A stretch of 64,000 nt of DNA from Neolewinella litorea (GTDB lineage: Bacteria > Bacteroidota > Bacteroidia > Chitinophagales > Saprospiraceae): NCBI RefSeq assembly GCF_004803465.1, contig NZ_SRSF01000001.1, forward strand, positions 930,501-994,500. The letters are read 5' to 3'. The translations under genes and the position numbers were made by a program. Positions 40,803-48,414 of this stretch are shown piece after piece. Under the pieces are notes generated by a model. It was given only the letters and a program-made list of their open reading frames with translations, was not told the DNA's origin and searched no databases. Within the stretch, counting starts at the first letter, position 1, and the number at the start of each line of letters is the position of its first letter.

Positions 40803-42236
40803 TCAAAACTGTGCCAGGCGCGGGGCCCGCGGGAAAGGAATTACGTCGCGGATATTGCCCATTCCGGTGATGAACTGGACGATGCGTTCGAAGCCCAATC
40901 CGAAGCCGGCGTGGGGGCAACCGCCGAAGGTGCGGAGCTGGAGGTACCAGTCGAGCTCGTCGGCGTGGACGCCCATTTCATTCATGCGTTGGCGGAGCTT
41001 GTCTTCCCGCTCTTCCCGCTGGCTTCCGCCGATCACCTCGCCGATATAGGGGAAAAGAACGTCCATGGCGGCAACCGTTTGGCCGTCGTCGTTCTGCCGC
41101 ATGTAGAATGCCTTGATGTCCTTCGGGTAATCCCGCACGATGACGGGCCGCTGGAAGTGCTTTTCCACCAGGTATCGTTCGTGCTCGGCTTGTAGGTCGG
41201 TACCCCAAGCCAGGGGGAACTCAAACTTGCCTTTTTTATACGCTTTGGAGCGCATCAGGATGTCGAGGGCTTCGGTGTAGGTGACGCGGGCAAAGTCGTT
41301 TTCGACCACAAACTTCAAAGTATCGATCAGGCCCATGGGACGGCGGTCGGTGGCCTTCATGTTTTTCTCCGCTTCTTGGATGCGGGCGTCGAGGTATTCC
41401 AGGTCGCCGGCGTAGTGCTCCAGGCAGTAGTTGATGAGGTACTTGACGAAGTCCTCCGCCAGTTCCATGTCGTTTTCCAGGTCAGCGAAAGCGATCTCGG
41501 GCTCGATCATCCAGAATTCCGCGAGGTGGCGGCTGGTGTTGCTGTTCTCGGCGCGGAAGGTGGGGCCGAAGGTGTACACCTTTCCCAGGGCCAGGGCACC
41601 GATCTCGGCCTGCAGCTGACCACTGACGGTAAGGTTAGTGGCCTTGCCGAAGAAGTCCTGACGATAGTCGATCTGTCCATCCTCGGTTTTGGGTGGGTTC
41701 AGTGGATCGAGGGTGGATACGCGGAACATCTCCCCGGCACCCTCAGCGTCGTTGCCGGTGATAATGGGTGTATGCAGGTAGTAGTATCCCCGGTCGTGGA
41801 AGTACTTGTTTACCGCGTAGGCCAGCCCGTGGCGCACCCGGAAGACCGAGCTGAAGGTGTTGGTCCGCATCCGGAACTGGGCATTGTCGCGGAGAAACTC
41901 CATCGACTGCTTCTTGGGTTGCAGCGGGTACCGGCTCAGCTCGTTCTCGCCGAAAATCTTTACGCTGTCCGCAATGAGCTCGACCGATTGGCCGCTGCCC
42001 TGGCTTTCCGTCATGGTACCCGTGGCACTCACGCAAGCGTGAAACCCGATGCCGCGCAGGGTGGCCTCGTCGATGCGGTCGCCGTCGACCACCACCTGCA
42101 GGGTTTCCGGGCCGCTGCCGTCGTTAAGGACCATAAACCGGTTGCCGCGCCAGGCGCGTACCCATCCCATGACGGTAACTTCGCTGCCGATGGGCGGGTC
42201 CTGCAGCAGGGTCTTGATTTCTTGGCGTTCGATCAT
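40803..42236 (-). CDS. asnS: Asparaginyl-tRNA synthetase
   Basis: 477 residues, class IIb synthetase. An N-terminal OB-fold anticodon-binding domain (about 15-105; VTVMGWVRAWRGNRFMVLNDG) precedes the catalytic domain with motif 2 (FGPTFRAENSNTSRHLAEFW) and motif 3 (HAGFGLGFERIVQFITGM). Asn specificity is supported by the IEPEIAFADLENDM region. It charges tRNA-Asn in the cytoplasm. A -7 element (TACCTTTG, 42264-42257) lies about 20 nt upstream of the ATG at 42236. It is flanked by nth-like and hemC genes, all minus strand. Confidence 0.97.
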   Translation of the reverse strand: MIERQEIKTLLQDPPIGSEVTVMGWVRAWRGNRFMVLNDGSGPETLQVVVDGDRIDEATLRGIGFHACVSATGTMTESQGSGQSVELIADSVKIFGENELSRYPLQPKKQSMEFLRDNAQFRMRTNTFSSVFRVRHGLAYAVNKYFHDRGYYYLHTPIITGNDAEGAGEMFRVSTLDPLNPPKTEDGQIDYRQDFFGKATNLTVSGQLQAEIGALALGKVYTFGPTFRAENSNTSRHLAEFWMIEPEIAFADLENDMELAEDFVKYLINYCLEHYAGDLEYLDARIQEAEKNMKATDRRPMGLIDTLKFVVENDFARVTYTEALDILMRSKAYKKGKFEFPLAWGTDLQAEHERYLVEKHFQRPVIVRDYPKDIKAFYMRQNDDGQTVAAMDVLFPYIGEVIGGSQREEREDKLRQRMNEMGVHADELDWYLQLRTFGGCPHAGFGLGFERIVQFITGMGNIRDVIPFPRAPRLAQF

Positions 42237-42256
42237 GCGGTGCTGAATTTAGCGCG

Positions 42257-42264
42257 CAAAGGTA
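42257..42264 (-). promoter_or_regulatory. -7 promoter element for asnS
   Basis: TACCTTTG on the minus strand, 20 nt before the asnS ATG at 42236. No canonical -33 TTG. Confidence 0.45.
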
Positions 42265-42278
42265 CTACATCCACCCGG

Positions 42279-42959
42279 CTACCCCTTCCGCGGAAAGTCA
42301 CAAAGGTGGCGCACCACGCAGCGGCCGCAGTCGGGATCGCGCCAGTGGCACACCCGCTGCCCGTGCCGCATGTACCCCTGGTGGCTGTCGTATACCCGCT
42401 GTCCGTCCCACTCCGCCGGCAGGTACTCCTGCAAGATCTTCGAGGCCTTGTCAATACTTGCCTTGGCCGGCACGATCCCCACTCGCTGCGCTACCCGCTG
42501 GTGGTGGGTATCCACCACGAGGGCTGGCCGTCGCAAGCGGCTGAAGTTCAGCACGGCGGCGCTGGTCTTGGCCCCCACCCCGGGGATCGCCTCCAGCCAG
42601 TCGCGAGCCTCCCGCACGGGCCATCCCGCTAGAAAATCGAGGTTCAGCGCACCCTCGTTGCCTTCCTGCACCCGCCGCAGGGCCTCCTGTATGCGGGGCG
42701 CCTTCACTTCCGGGTAGGTCACGGCGCTAATGGCGGCTTCGACGGCCCCGGTGGGGGCGGCTACTACCTGCTCCCAGGTGGGGAAAGTGTCCGTTAGTTG
42801 CAGAAACGCCGCCCGGGTCACGGCGTTCTTCGTACGGTGCGACAGCAGGGCGCTAACGAGTTCGCTCAGCGGATCCCGAAAACTGAAGGGCACGAAGGGG
42901 GCTCCGTATTCGGCGCAGAGGAGTTCGTCGATCCGCAGGGCGCGTTCTTGAATAGTCAT
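42279..42959 (-). CDS. Endonuclease III-family DNA glycosylase
   Basis: 226 residues with the helix-hairpin-helix-GPD fold. The HhH motif is LEAIPGVGAKTSAAVL, whose Lys is the expected glycosylase/lyase nucleophile; the catalytic Asp is in VVDTHHQRVAQRVG. The [4Fe-4S] loop is a perfect C-x6-C-x2-C-x5-C (CHWRDPDCGRCVVRHLC) at the C-terminus. It probably removes oxidised pyrimidines. The N-terminal substrate loop (LLSHRTKNAVTRAAF) differs from canonical Nth (LLSAQATD), so the substrate preference may differ. Stop lies 42 nt upstream of asnS. Confidence 0.88.
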   Translation of the reverse strand: MTIQERALRIDELLCAEYGAPFVPFSFRDPLSELVSALLSHRTKNAVTRAAFLQLTDTFPTWEQVVAAPTGAVEAAISAVTYPEVKAPRIQEALRRVQEGNEGALNLDFLAGWPVREARDWLEAIPGVGAKTSAAVLNFSRLRRPALVVDTHHQRVAQRVGIVPAKASIDKASKILQEYLPAEWDGQRVYDSHQGYMRHGQRVCHWRDPDCGRCVVRHLCDFPRKG

Positions 42960-43008
42960 GCTTGGAAAGGTGATCGGGGCGGGGGAAAGTTTGCTGCGCC
43001 CAGTGGGT

Positions 43009-43016
43009 TAATTTTG
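43009..43016 (+). promoter_or_regulatory. -7 promoter element for TauE/SafE gene
   Basis: TAATTTTG, ending 5 nt before the GTG start at 43022, implies a nearly leaderless transcript. A TTTG lies 15 nt upstream, closer than consensus. Confidence 0.45.
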
Positions 43017-43021
43017 CTGAC

Positions 43022-43777
43022 GTGGAGTACCTCTGGCTTTTCCTTTCCTTTTTTCTCGTGGCGGCGCTCTACGCTTCGGCGGGTTTCGGCGGGGGCAGTA
43101 GCTACCTGGCACTATTAGCGCTATCGGGCCTACCTACCGGTGCCATTCGGCCCATAGCCCTGGTATGCAACCTGGTGGTCACGGGGGGCAGTTCGGTCGC
43201 TTACGCCCGGGCGGGGGTGACGCCTTGGCGGCGGGCACTTCCCCTGGTGGTGGCCAGTATGCCGGCGGCTTTTCTGGGCGGACGGGTGCAGTTGCCCCGG
43301 CAGCAGTATTTGCTGATGCTCGGCGGACTGTTGCTGCTTGCGGCCGTACTCATGCTCTGGCAGCGATCGGAAGCGGCGGATGCGGAAGCCATAGGACGGC
43401 GGCGGGGCGCGGGTGCCGTAGCCGTGGGCATCGGTACGATCGTCGGTTTCGTGTCCGGAGTGGCCGGAATTGGCGGGGGCATCTTTCTCTCCCCCATCCT
43501 GTTCCTGAGTCGCTGGGACGGGGCGCGCGCTATTGCAGCCACCACCAGTCTGTTCATCGTACTGAATTCCGTGGCGGGGCTGGCCGGACAATTCAGCGTT
43601 GGCGTTGCCCTGGACGTATCCCTTACCCTCCTGCTGACGGTCGCCGTGGCCGGCGGCGGTTACCTGGGCACTCACTTAACGTTGCACCGCTTCCCACCTG
43701 CCGTAATCCGGAAAGTAGCCGCCCTGCTCATCCTTTTGGTTGGCCTGCGGTTAGTTTGGTCTAACTGGGTATTTTAG
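43022..43777 (+). CDS. TauE/SafE family sulfite/anion exporter
   Basis: 251 residues, about eight TM helices. TauE/SafE hallmarks: FGGGSSYLALLALSGLP near the start and, in the second repeat, GIGGGIFLSPILFLSRWDGARAIAATTSLFIVLNS, reflecting the internal duplication of the family. Such proteins export sulfite, sulfoacetate or other small anions. It is 1 nt from moaD, so it is co-transcribed with molybdopterin synthase; sulfite oxidation by a molybdoenzyme is one possible link. The start codon is GTG; no ATG is nearby in frame. Confidence 0.85.
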   Translation: MEYLWLFLSFFLVAALYASAGFGGGSSYLALLALSGLPTGAIRPIALVCNLVVTGGSSVAYARAGVTPWRRALPLVVASMPAAFLGGRVQLPRQQYLLMLGGLLLLAAVLMLWQRSEAADAEAIGRRRGAGAVAVGIGTIVGFVSGVAGIGGGIFLSPILFLSRWDGARAIAATTSLFIVLNSVAGLAGQFSVGVALDVSLTLLLTVAVAGGGYLGTHLTLHRFPPAVIRKVAALLILLVGLRLVWSNWVF

Positions 43778-43778
43778 C

Positions 43779-44018
43779 ATGATGAAGATCCAATGTTTCG
43801 GGGTGGCCCGCGACATCGCCGGTGGGCCCTATCTCACTCTCGACCAACTTGAAGGGCGCAGCGTCGCCGAGTTGCGGCAAGCCCTGCTGCGGACCTACCC
43901 CGCCTTTGGGGAACTGGTCAGTTTCGCGATCGCCCGCAATGAGGAGTACGCCAGCGATGAGGAGCGCATTGAAGCCGGCGACCAGCTCGTCATCATCCCC
44001 CCCGTGGCCGGTGGCTGA
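43779..44018 (+). CDS. moaD: Molybdopterin synthase small subunit MoaD
   Basis: 79 residues, ubiquitin-like beta-grasp fold ending in PPVAGG. The C-terminal Gly-Gly is adenylated by MoeB and converted to a thiocarboxylate, the sulfur donor for molybdopterin. The start is the first of two consecutive ATGs (43779, 43782). It overlaps moaE by 8 nt (GTGGCTGA), giving translational coupling that suits the heterotetrameric MoaD2E2 complex. Confidence 0.95.
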   Translation: MMKIQCFGVARDIAGGPYLTLDQLEGRSVAELRQALLRTYPAFGELVSFAIARNEEYASDEERIEAGDQLVIIPPVAGG

Positions 44019-44445
44019 CCCCAACGATCATATCGACGTTCAACTGAGCGCCACCGCCCTCAGTCTGCAGGTGTGCCGCGATTTCGTCGTCCACCCCTCC
44101 TGCGGCGGACTCTGCTTTTTCGAAGGCACCATCCGCGACCTCAACCTGGGTGCTACCGTCACCCACCTGGAATTTGAGGCTTACGCTCCCATGGCCGTCA
44201 AGGAAATGACCAAAATCGCAGTCGCCGCCCGCAACGACTTCGGCCTCCACGCCGTAGCCCTCCACCATCGCACCGGCGACCTTGCCATCGGGGAAACCGC
44301 CGTCATCATCGCCGTGAGTAGCGTCCACCGCAAGCCCGCCTTCGAAGGCTGCGAGTTCATTATCGACGAGCTCAAGAAAACCGTCCCCATCTGGAAAAGG
44401 GAATACCGTGCGGATGGTAGTCATTGGTTAAATGCGCATCCCTAG
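44011..44445 (+). CDS. moaE: Molybdopterin synthase catalytic subunit MoaE
   Basis: 144 residues from a GTG start inside the moaD end. Typical MoaE features: CGGLCFFEGTIRDLN near the start, LEFEAYAPMAVKEM, HHRTGDLAIGETAVIIAVSSVHRKPAF and the catalytic Lys-rich end LKKTVPIWKREYRADGSHW. With MoaD it inserts two sulfurs into cyclic pyranopterin monophosphate. The ORF is open further upstream, but the frame before 44011 is moaD sequence on another frame. Confidence 0.95.
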   Translation: MADPNDHIDVQLSATALSLQVCRDFVVHPSCGGLCFFEGTIRDLNLGATVTHLEFEAYAPMAVKEMTKIAVAARNDFGLHAVALHHRTGDLAIGETAVIIAVSSVHRKPAFEGCEFIIDELKKTVPIWKREYRADGSHWLNAHP

Positions 44446-44481
44446 GGGGGGTCTCATTTACAATTTTTGATTTACGATTTA

Positions 44482-44552
44482 TGCCCGCGGAGCCCGTTCC
44501 TCGGTGCCCTCGGAACTGACCCCGCTCGTCGTGGATCGTCCCTTCCAGGGCC
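44482..44552. repeat. 71-nt structured repeat, copy 1
   Basis: Direct repeat of 44694-44764 with 6 mismatches (about 92% identity). It begins TGCCCGCGGAGCCCGTTCC and ends CCCTTCCAGGGCC. Potential stems GCGG/CCGC and GTTCC/GGAAC nest around TCGGTGCCCTC, and CCCT-TCC-AGGG forms a second small hairpin. Confidence 0.8.
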
Positions 44553-44693
44553 TGGGGATTTAACATGTTGCCATTTACTACTATGTAAGGTGGGGCTGCC
44601 TGCCGTAAGGTCGAGGTTTTCCAAGCCGAGCGGCAGGGTATTTATCCGAGGGGTTTTGCGATAGTGCCAACGGAATTTGCCTCCTTAATTTCT

Positions 44694-44764
44694 TGCCCGC
44701 GGAGCCCGTTCCTCGGTGCCTTTGGAACTGACCCCGCTCGTCGTAATCCGTCCCTTCCAGGGCC
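44694..44764. repeat. 71-nt structured repeat, copy 2
   Basis: Second copy of the element at 44482-44552. The GTTCC/GGAAC stem and terminal CCCT/AGGG hairpin are unchanged; differences cluster in the loop and the linker before the last hairpin. Confidence 0.8.
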
Positions 44765-44828
44765 GGGAGGGGACTTACCAAGGAAAATCTGCGATTCACT
44801 AGCGTACTGACGCACGAATCTGTTCACC

Positions 44829-44865
44829 CCAGGCAAGGTGGAGTACGAGCATTGAAAATGCCTGG
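44829..44865. repeat. Inverted repeat near end of moeB
   Basis: CCAGGCA (44829-44835) pairs with TGCCTGG (44859-44865). Inside, GCATT-GAA-AATGC forms a smaller alternative hairpin. It lies 70 nt beyond the moeB stop, possibly part of its terminator. Confidence 0.55.
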
Positions 44866-44934
44866 TATAGACCGATGCCTATCTCCGGGGCAATGCTTCA
44901 AAATCGTAAATACAAATATTGTAAATCGTAAATC

Positions 44935-45969
44935 TCAAATCCCCTGTACCCCACCCCGCAAACTCACCACCTCTACCCCCGGCCGTTCCTTTTTGATTTG
45001 GGCGGCGAGGACCAGACTGAGTTTTCCGGAGTTGCAGTAGAGGAGGTATTTGCCACCTTCTTCCATTATTTCCAGGCATTGACCTAGCGGATTGCGCTGG
45101 TCCAGGCGCTGGACGCCCGCGGGAAGTGCCGGCTCACGGGTTTCGGAGAGCATGCTGAAGATGCCATCGTAACCCGGGGGGGTCAGGGTTTCGCTCACTA
45201 CCTCAAGGGCGGCGCGGTCGGTTTCTCCATTGGTGGTAGCCCACGGAATGGGGATCTCACCTTGGTAAGTTTTCTGCAGTTTGATGCGGTGCTGGGTGTT
45301 ATCGAGGGCATGGTAGGTCAGAAGCCGGTCTATGGGCGGGTCGCCGATGCCCAAGAGGTAGCAAAGGGCAGCGTTGGCCTGCAGCAGAGCCACAATACCT
45401 ACCGCGGTGGGCAATACGCCGGCAGTGGCGCAGTCGGGCAGACTGGGATCGGGAGCCGGGTAAACGTCCCGCAGATGAATGCCTCCAGGTTTATTCTCGA
45501 AGAGAGCCAGGTAGCCGCTGTAGCCTTGGGCGGCGGCGTACAACAGAGGGACACCGAGGTATACGCAGGCGTCGTTCAGCAGGTGCTTGGTGCGGGCGTC
45601 GTCGGTACAGTCGAGCACCAGATTAGCTCCCGTCAGGAGGGGACGCGCATTCGCGGCGGTGAGGTGTTTGGCTACGGCCGAGACTTTCACCGACGGGTTC
45701 AACCGCTGCAGGTGTGCTTTGAGTTGAGTGACCTTGTCGTCATCCTCCCCCTCCGCGTAGAATACCTGTCGGTGCAGGTTCGTGGTTTCCGGGCGGTCGC
45801 CGTCTACCAGTCGCAGGGCCCCTACCCCGCTGCCGGCCAGGTAGGCCGCGGCCGGACTGCCCAGTCCGCCACAGCCCACGATCACCACCCGGGCGGCGGC
45901 CAGGCGGGCCTGCCCTTCCTTCCCGATTTCGGGCAATACGGTCTGCCGGGCGTAACGGTCTTCAGCCAC
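44935..45969 (-). CDS. moeB: Molybdopterin-synthase adenylyltransferase MoeB fused to rhodanese domain
   Basis: 344 residues from GTG 45969. The ThiF/E1-like domain (1-240) starts YARQTVLPEIGKEGQARL with nucleotide-binding VVIVGCGGLGSPAAAYLAGSG. The C-terminal rhodanese domain (about 260-344) has the active-site loop YCNSGKLS. It adenylates the MoaD C-terminal glycine, and the rhodanese domain can supply sulfur. The two CxxC zinc pairs of E. coli MoeB are absent (only the DCATAG Cys remains). The start overlaps moaC by 8 nt. An in-frame extension to 46083 is moaC sequence in another frame. Confidence 0.88.
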   Translation of the reverse strand: MAEDRYARQTVLPEIGKEGQARLAAARVVIVGCGGLGSPAAAYLAGSGVGALRLVDGDRPETTNLHRQVFYAEGEDDDKVTQLKAHLQRLNPSVKVSAVAKHLTAANARPLLTGANLVLDCTDDARTKHLLNDACVYLGVPLLYAAAQGYSGYLALFENKPGGIHLRDVYPAPDPSLPDCATAGVLPTAVGIVALLQANAALCYLLGIGDPPIDRLLTYHALDNTQHRIKLQKTYQGEIPIPWATTNGETDRAALEVVSETLTPPGYDGIFSMLSETREPALPAGVQRLDQRNPLGQCLEIMEEGGKYLLYCNSGKLSLVLAAQIKKERPGVEVVSLRGGVQGI

Positions 45970-46435
45970 GGTCGTAATCGCTTTTCCCGCCCCGCTTGCT
46001 TTCGAGGCGCAGGTCCTGAATCTCGATGTCGTGCGACATCGCCTTGCACATGTCGTAGATCGTGAGGGCCGCCACGCTGGCACCGTGCAGGGCTTCCATC
46101 TCCACGCCGGTCTTGCCTTCCGTCTTCACGGTGCAGCTTACCCGCAACGTATCCTCCCCAGTTTCCTCGATAGCCACCTTACAGCCGTTGATCGGCAGGG
46201 GATGACAAAGCGGAATCACCGCCGAGGTTTGTTTTACGGCCATGGTGGCGGCAATGACGGCGGTCTGAATCACCGACCCTTTTTTGGTGGTGAAGTCCCC
46301 GCGGCGCAGTTCGTCCAGAATCGTTTTGCCGAGGACTACCCGGCATCCCGCCGTGGCGGTACGCTGGGTGACGGCCTTATCGCCGACGTCGACCATGGCG
46401 GGCCGCCCGGCATCGTCCAGATGGGAAAGAGGCAT
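45962..46435 (-). CDS. moaC: Cyclic pyranopterin monophosphate synthase MoaC
   Basis: 157 residues. MoaC signatures: MVDVGDKAVTQRTATA, KKGSVIQTAVIAATMAVKQT, IPLCHPLPI, KTGVEMEALHGASVAALTIYDMCKA and the active-site Lys/Asp region near the end. It converts the MoaA product to cyclic pyranopterin monophosphate. It sits 14 nt after moaA and overlaps moeB by 8 nt with GTGGCTGA, the same overlap as moaD/moaE. Full-length. Confidence 0.96.
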   Translation of the reverse strand: MPLSHLDDAGRPAMVDVGDKAVTQRTATAGCRVVLGKTILDELRRGDFTTKKGSVIQTAVIAATMAVKQTSAVIPLCHPLPINGCKVAIEETGEDTLRVSCTVKTEGKTGVEMEALHGASVAALTIYDMCKAMSHDIEIQDLRLESKRGGKSDYDRG

Positions 46436-46449
46436 ACGTATTGTTTTGG

Positions 46450-47424
46450 TTAACCGCCAATACTGGTCATACTGGCGAACACATTTCCTTGCTGCTCACG
46501 CCGTTCGGTTTCCTGCCCGGTAGCGTACTTGCCGTGGACGTACTGCCGGATCAGTTCCTCCAGTTCGTCGCGCGGTATACCCGCCCGCAGCAGGGGCAGC
46601 AACTCCAGTCCCTGGGTTGAATACAGGCAATTCAGCATCGTACCCCGGGGCGTCAGCCGCAGACGGTCGCAGCTACCACAAAGGCTCCGGCTGTAAGCTG
46701 GAATAATGGCCACCTTGCCCCGGTAGCCGGGCACCGCAAATGTTACGGCACTCCCCCCCTGGGCAGTCGTTTGTTCCAGGGTAGGATAGGTTTCCAGGAG
46801 CTGCCGGAGCATGGCGTCGTAGGATAGGAATACGTCGTGGTTGCCGTCGTCGTCGTTAAAGGGCATGGCCTCGATAAAGCGCACGTCCAGCGGGCGGTCG
46901 CGCGTCAGTTCCACGAAGTCAACCAGTTCGTCATCGTTTACGCCGCGCATGACCACCACATTAACCTTGGCGCGGTAGCCTCGCTCTACCACGAGGTCGA
47001 GGGCGGCCAGGGTTTCGGTGTAGTTGTCGCGACGCGTGATCTGGAAGAAACGCTCCGGACGAAGGGTGTCCAGACTAATGTTGAAGGTCGTCAGGCCCGC
47101 GGCTGCCAACTCGTCGAGGTAGCGCGGCAGGAGGATGCCGTTCGTGGTCATGGCCAAGCGGGGAAACAACTCCCCCAGCCCCCGAACCAGCACTGGCAGG
47201 TCGCGCCGCACCAGCGGCTCCCCGCCCGTGAGTCGCACTTTGGTTACGCCCATTTCCGCCAGCACACCGCAGAGAAAAAGGATCTCATCGTAGTTCAGCA
47301 GGGCCTCCCGTGGGGCAAAGGCAATCCCCTCCTCCGGCATGCAGTAGCGGCACCGCAGGTTACAGCGGTCGGTTACCGCCAGCCGCAGGTACGTAAGTTG
47401 CCGGCCGTGTTGGTCGATGAGCAT
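46450..47424 (-). CDS. moaA: GTP 3',8-cyclase MoaA
   Basis: 324 residues, radical SAM enzyme for the first step of molybdopterin synthesis. The SAM cluster motif is CNLRCRYC (residues 21-28); the C-terminal substrate cluster is CGSCDRLRLTPRGTMLNC. The protein ends in Gly-Gly, required in MoaA. The -7-like TACCTTTA is 4 nt before the ATG, so it may be leaderless. The 5' third of this gene is duplicated as a decayed copy at 49.3-49.7 kb. It heads the moaA-moaC-moeB run on the minus strand. Confidence 0.97.
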   Translation of the reverse strand: MLIDQHGRQLTYLRLAVTDRCNLRCRYCMPEEGIAFAPREALLNYDEILFLCGVLAEMGVTKVRLTGGEPLVRRDLPVLVRGLGELFPRLAMTTNGILLPRYLDELAAAGLTTFNISLDTLRPERFFQITRRDNYTETLAALDLVVERGYRAKVNVVVMRGVNDDELVDFVELTRDRPLDVRFIEAMPFNDDDGNHDVFLSYDAMLRQLLETYPTLEQTTAQGGSAVTFAVPGYRGKVAIIPAYSRSLCGSCDRLRLTPRGTMLNCLYSTQGLELLPLLRAGIPRDELEELIRQYVHGKYATGQETERREQQGNVFASMTSIGG

Positions 47425-48414
47425 ACCCTAAAGGTACAACTGAGATCGCGGGGGGTTGCGTGGGAGTTGTGCCCCTTCGGAAACTCTCAAACCATGCATG
47501 CCGTACAGAGTGGCTATTTAGCCGTTGGTGGACAATTGGAATCTCCCAGAGTGCGAGAGCTTATGCTACGGGCTACCGTCGGCCTGAGGTATAATACCAC
47601 AGCGGCGGACAATGCCAATATTCTACTTTGTGAGAAGTGCGTTTTTCCGGGGCGAGGCGGAACTGACCGCGCGCCGGGCTGCCAGTTGACTGCGGGTCAT
47701 TTGTATACTCGTTCTTTCCCTGTCGATCGTTTTCAGCATGTTCGCCAATCGCTTCGTGGGGGTGATGGATACTTCAGGAGAGATTCTGCAACAATCCATC
47801 GGTTACCTCCGGATCAGGTCGTGGTCCCTGGTAGCCTTGGCCCTCATTCTGAACTCAGTAATCATGATGGAAGTGCTCGAGCTGCGGAGTTTGCTGGTGC
47901 GTGTGCTGGCCCTCCGGATAGTATTGGTCCTGGCTATGACCAGCGGCTCAGCACCCAATCCTTCCGGGGCTTGGTTAAGCTGACGACCCGAACTTCATCG
48001 CTACTACCAATCTGGCCACCACCCCCGAAGCCGGGATCTTACCCCGGCAAAGTCCGGCAAAACGCCATCGCCCAGGTAACTCCGGCTACGGTAGAAGGAG
48101 TGCTGGCCCATTAGGGGGTCCGGGAACACTTGAAGGGTGAGTCTAAGAATAAGTGCCGGTAGCTATAGGTCAGGAGTACGTCTGCTTACCGGACCTGATC
48201 ACGGATGTTCCGCGGTCTTCCCCGCTTTAGATTATCTGCCGGTGTCCCATAATCGGTCTACAAAAGTATGCTGGCGGACTTACTCCGTCGCCAATCACCC
48301 GACAATGAAGGTATGGGCAAGCTCTAAGAACACCCCGCAGCCGGGGCCGTTACACCAGCCACATCTACAAGACTTGGACCGGCTCCGCTGAGGATCGGTG
48401 TAAATAAATGAATT
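47425..48414. other. Gene-poor region between moaA and hydratase-like gene
   Basis: 990 nt without a gene I can support. Plus-strand open frames exist, including one at 47738-47983 (81 codons) encoding a hydrophobic stretch after GYLRIRSWSLVALALILNS, which weakly recalls a MATE-transporter helix. It could be a relic. No transposase, tRNA or repeat was recognised. Confidence 0.4.

Larger units (their letters stand above)
44446..44934. other. Repeat-rich intergenic region between moaE and moeB
   Basis: 489 nt without a supported gene, between convergent genes. It holds two copies of a 71-nt element (44482-44552, 44694-44764), a hairpin at 44829-44865, and AT-rich ATTTACGATTT-type stretches at both edges (about 44459-44480, 44899-44940). 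Confidence 0.7.

Noticed and set aside
44482-44764. CRISPR-like repeat pair
   Set aside because: Only two copies, 71 nt long, with a single 141-nt spacer and no cas genes; this does not meet array criteria.
46837-48114. 425-codon plus-strand frame over moaA and the gene-poor region
   Set aside because: Its first half is antisense to moaA and the rest lacks any motif or known fold.
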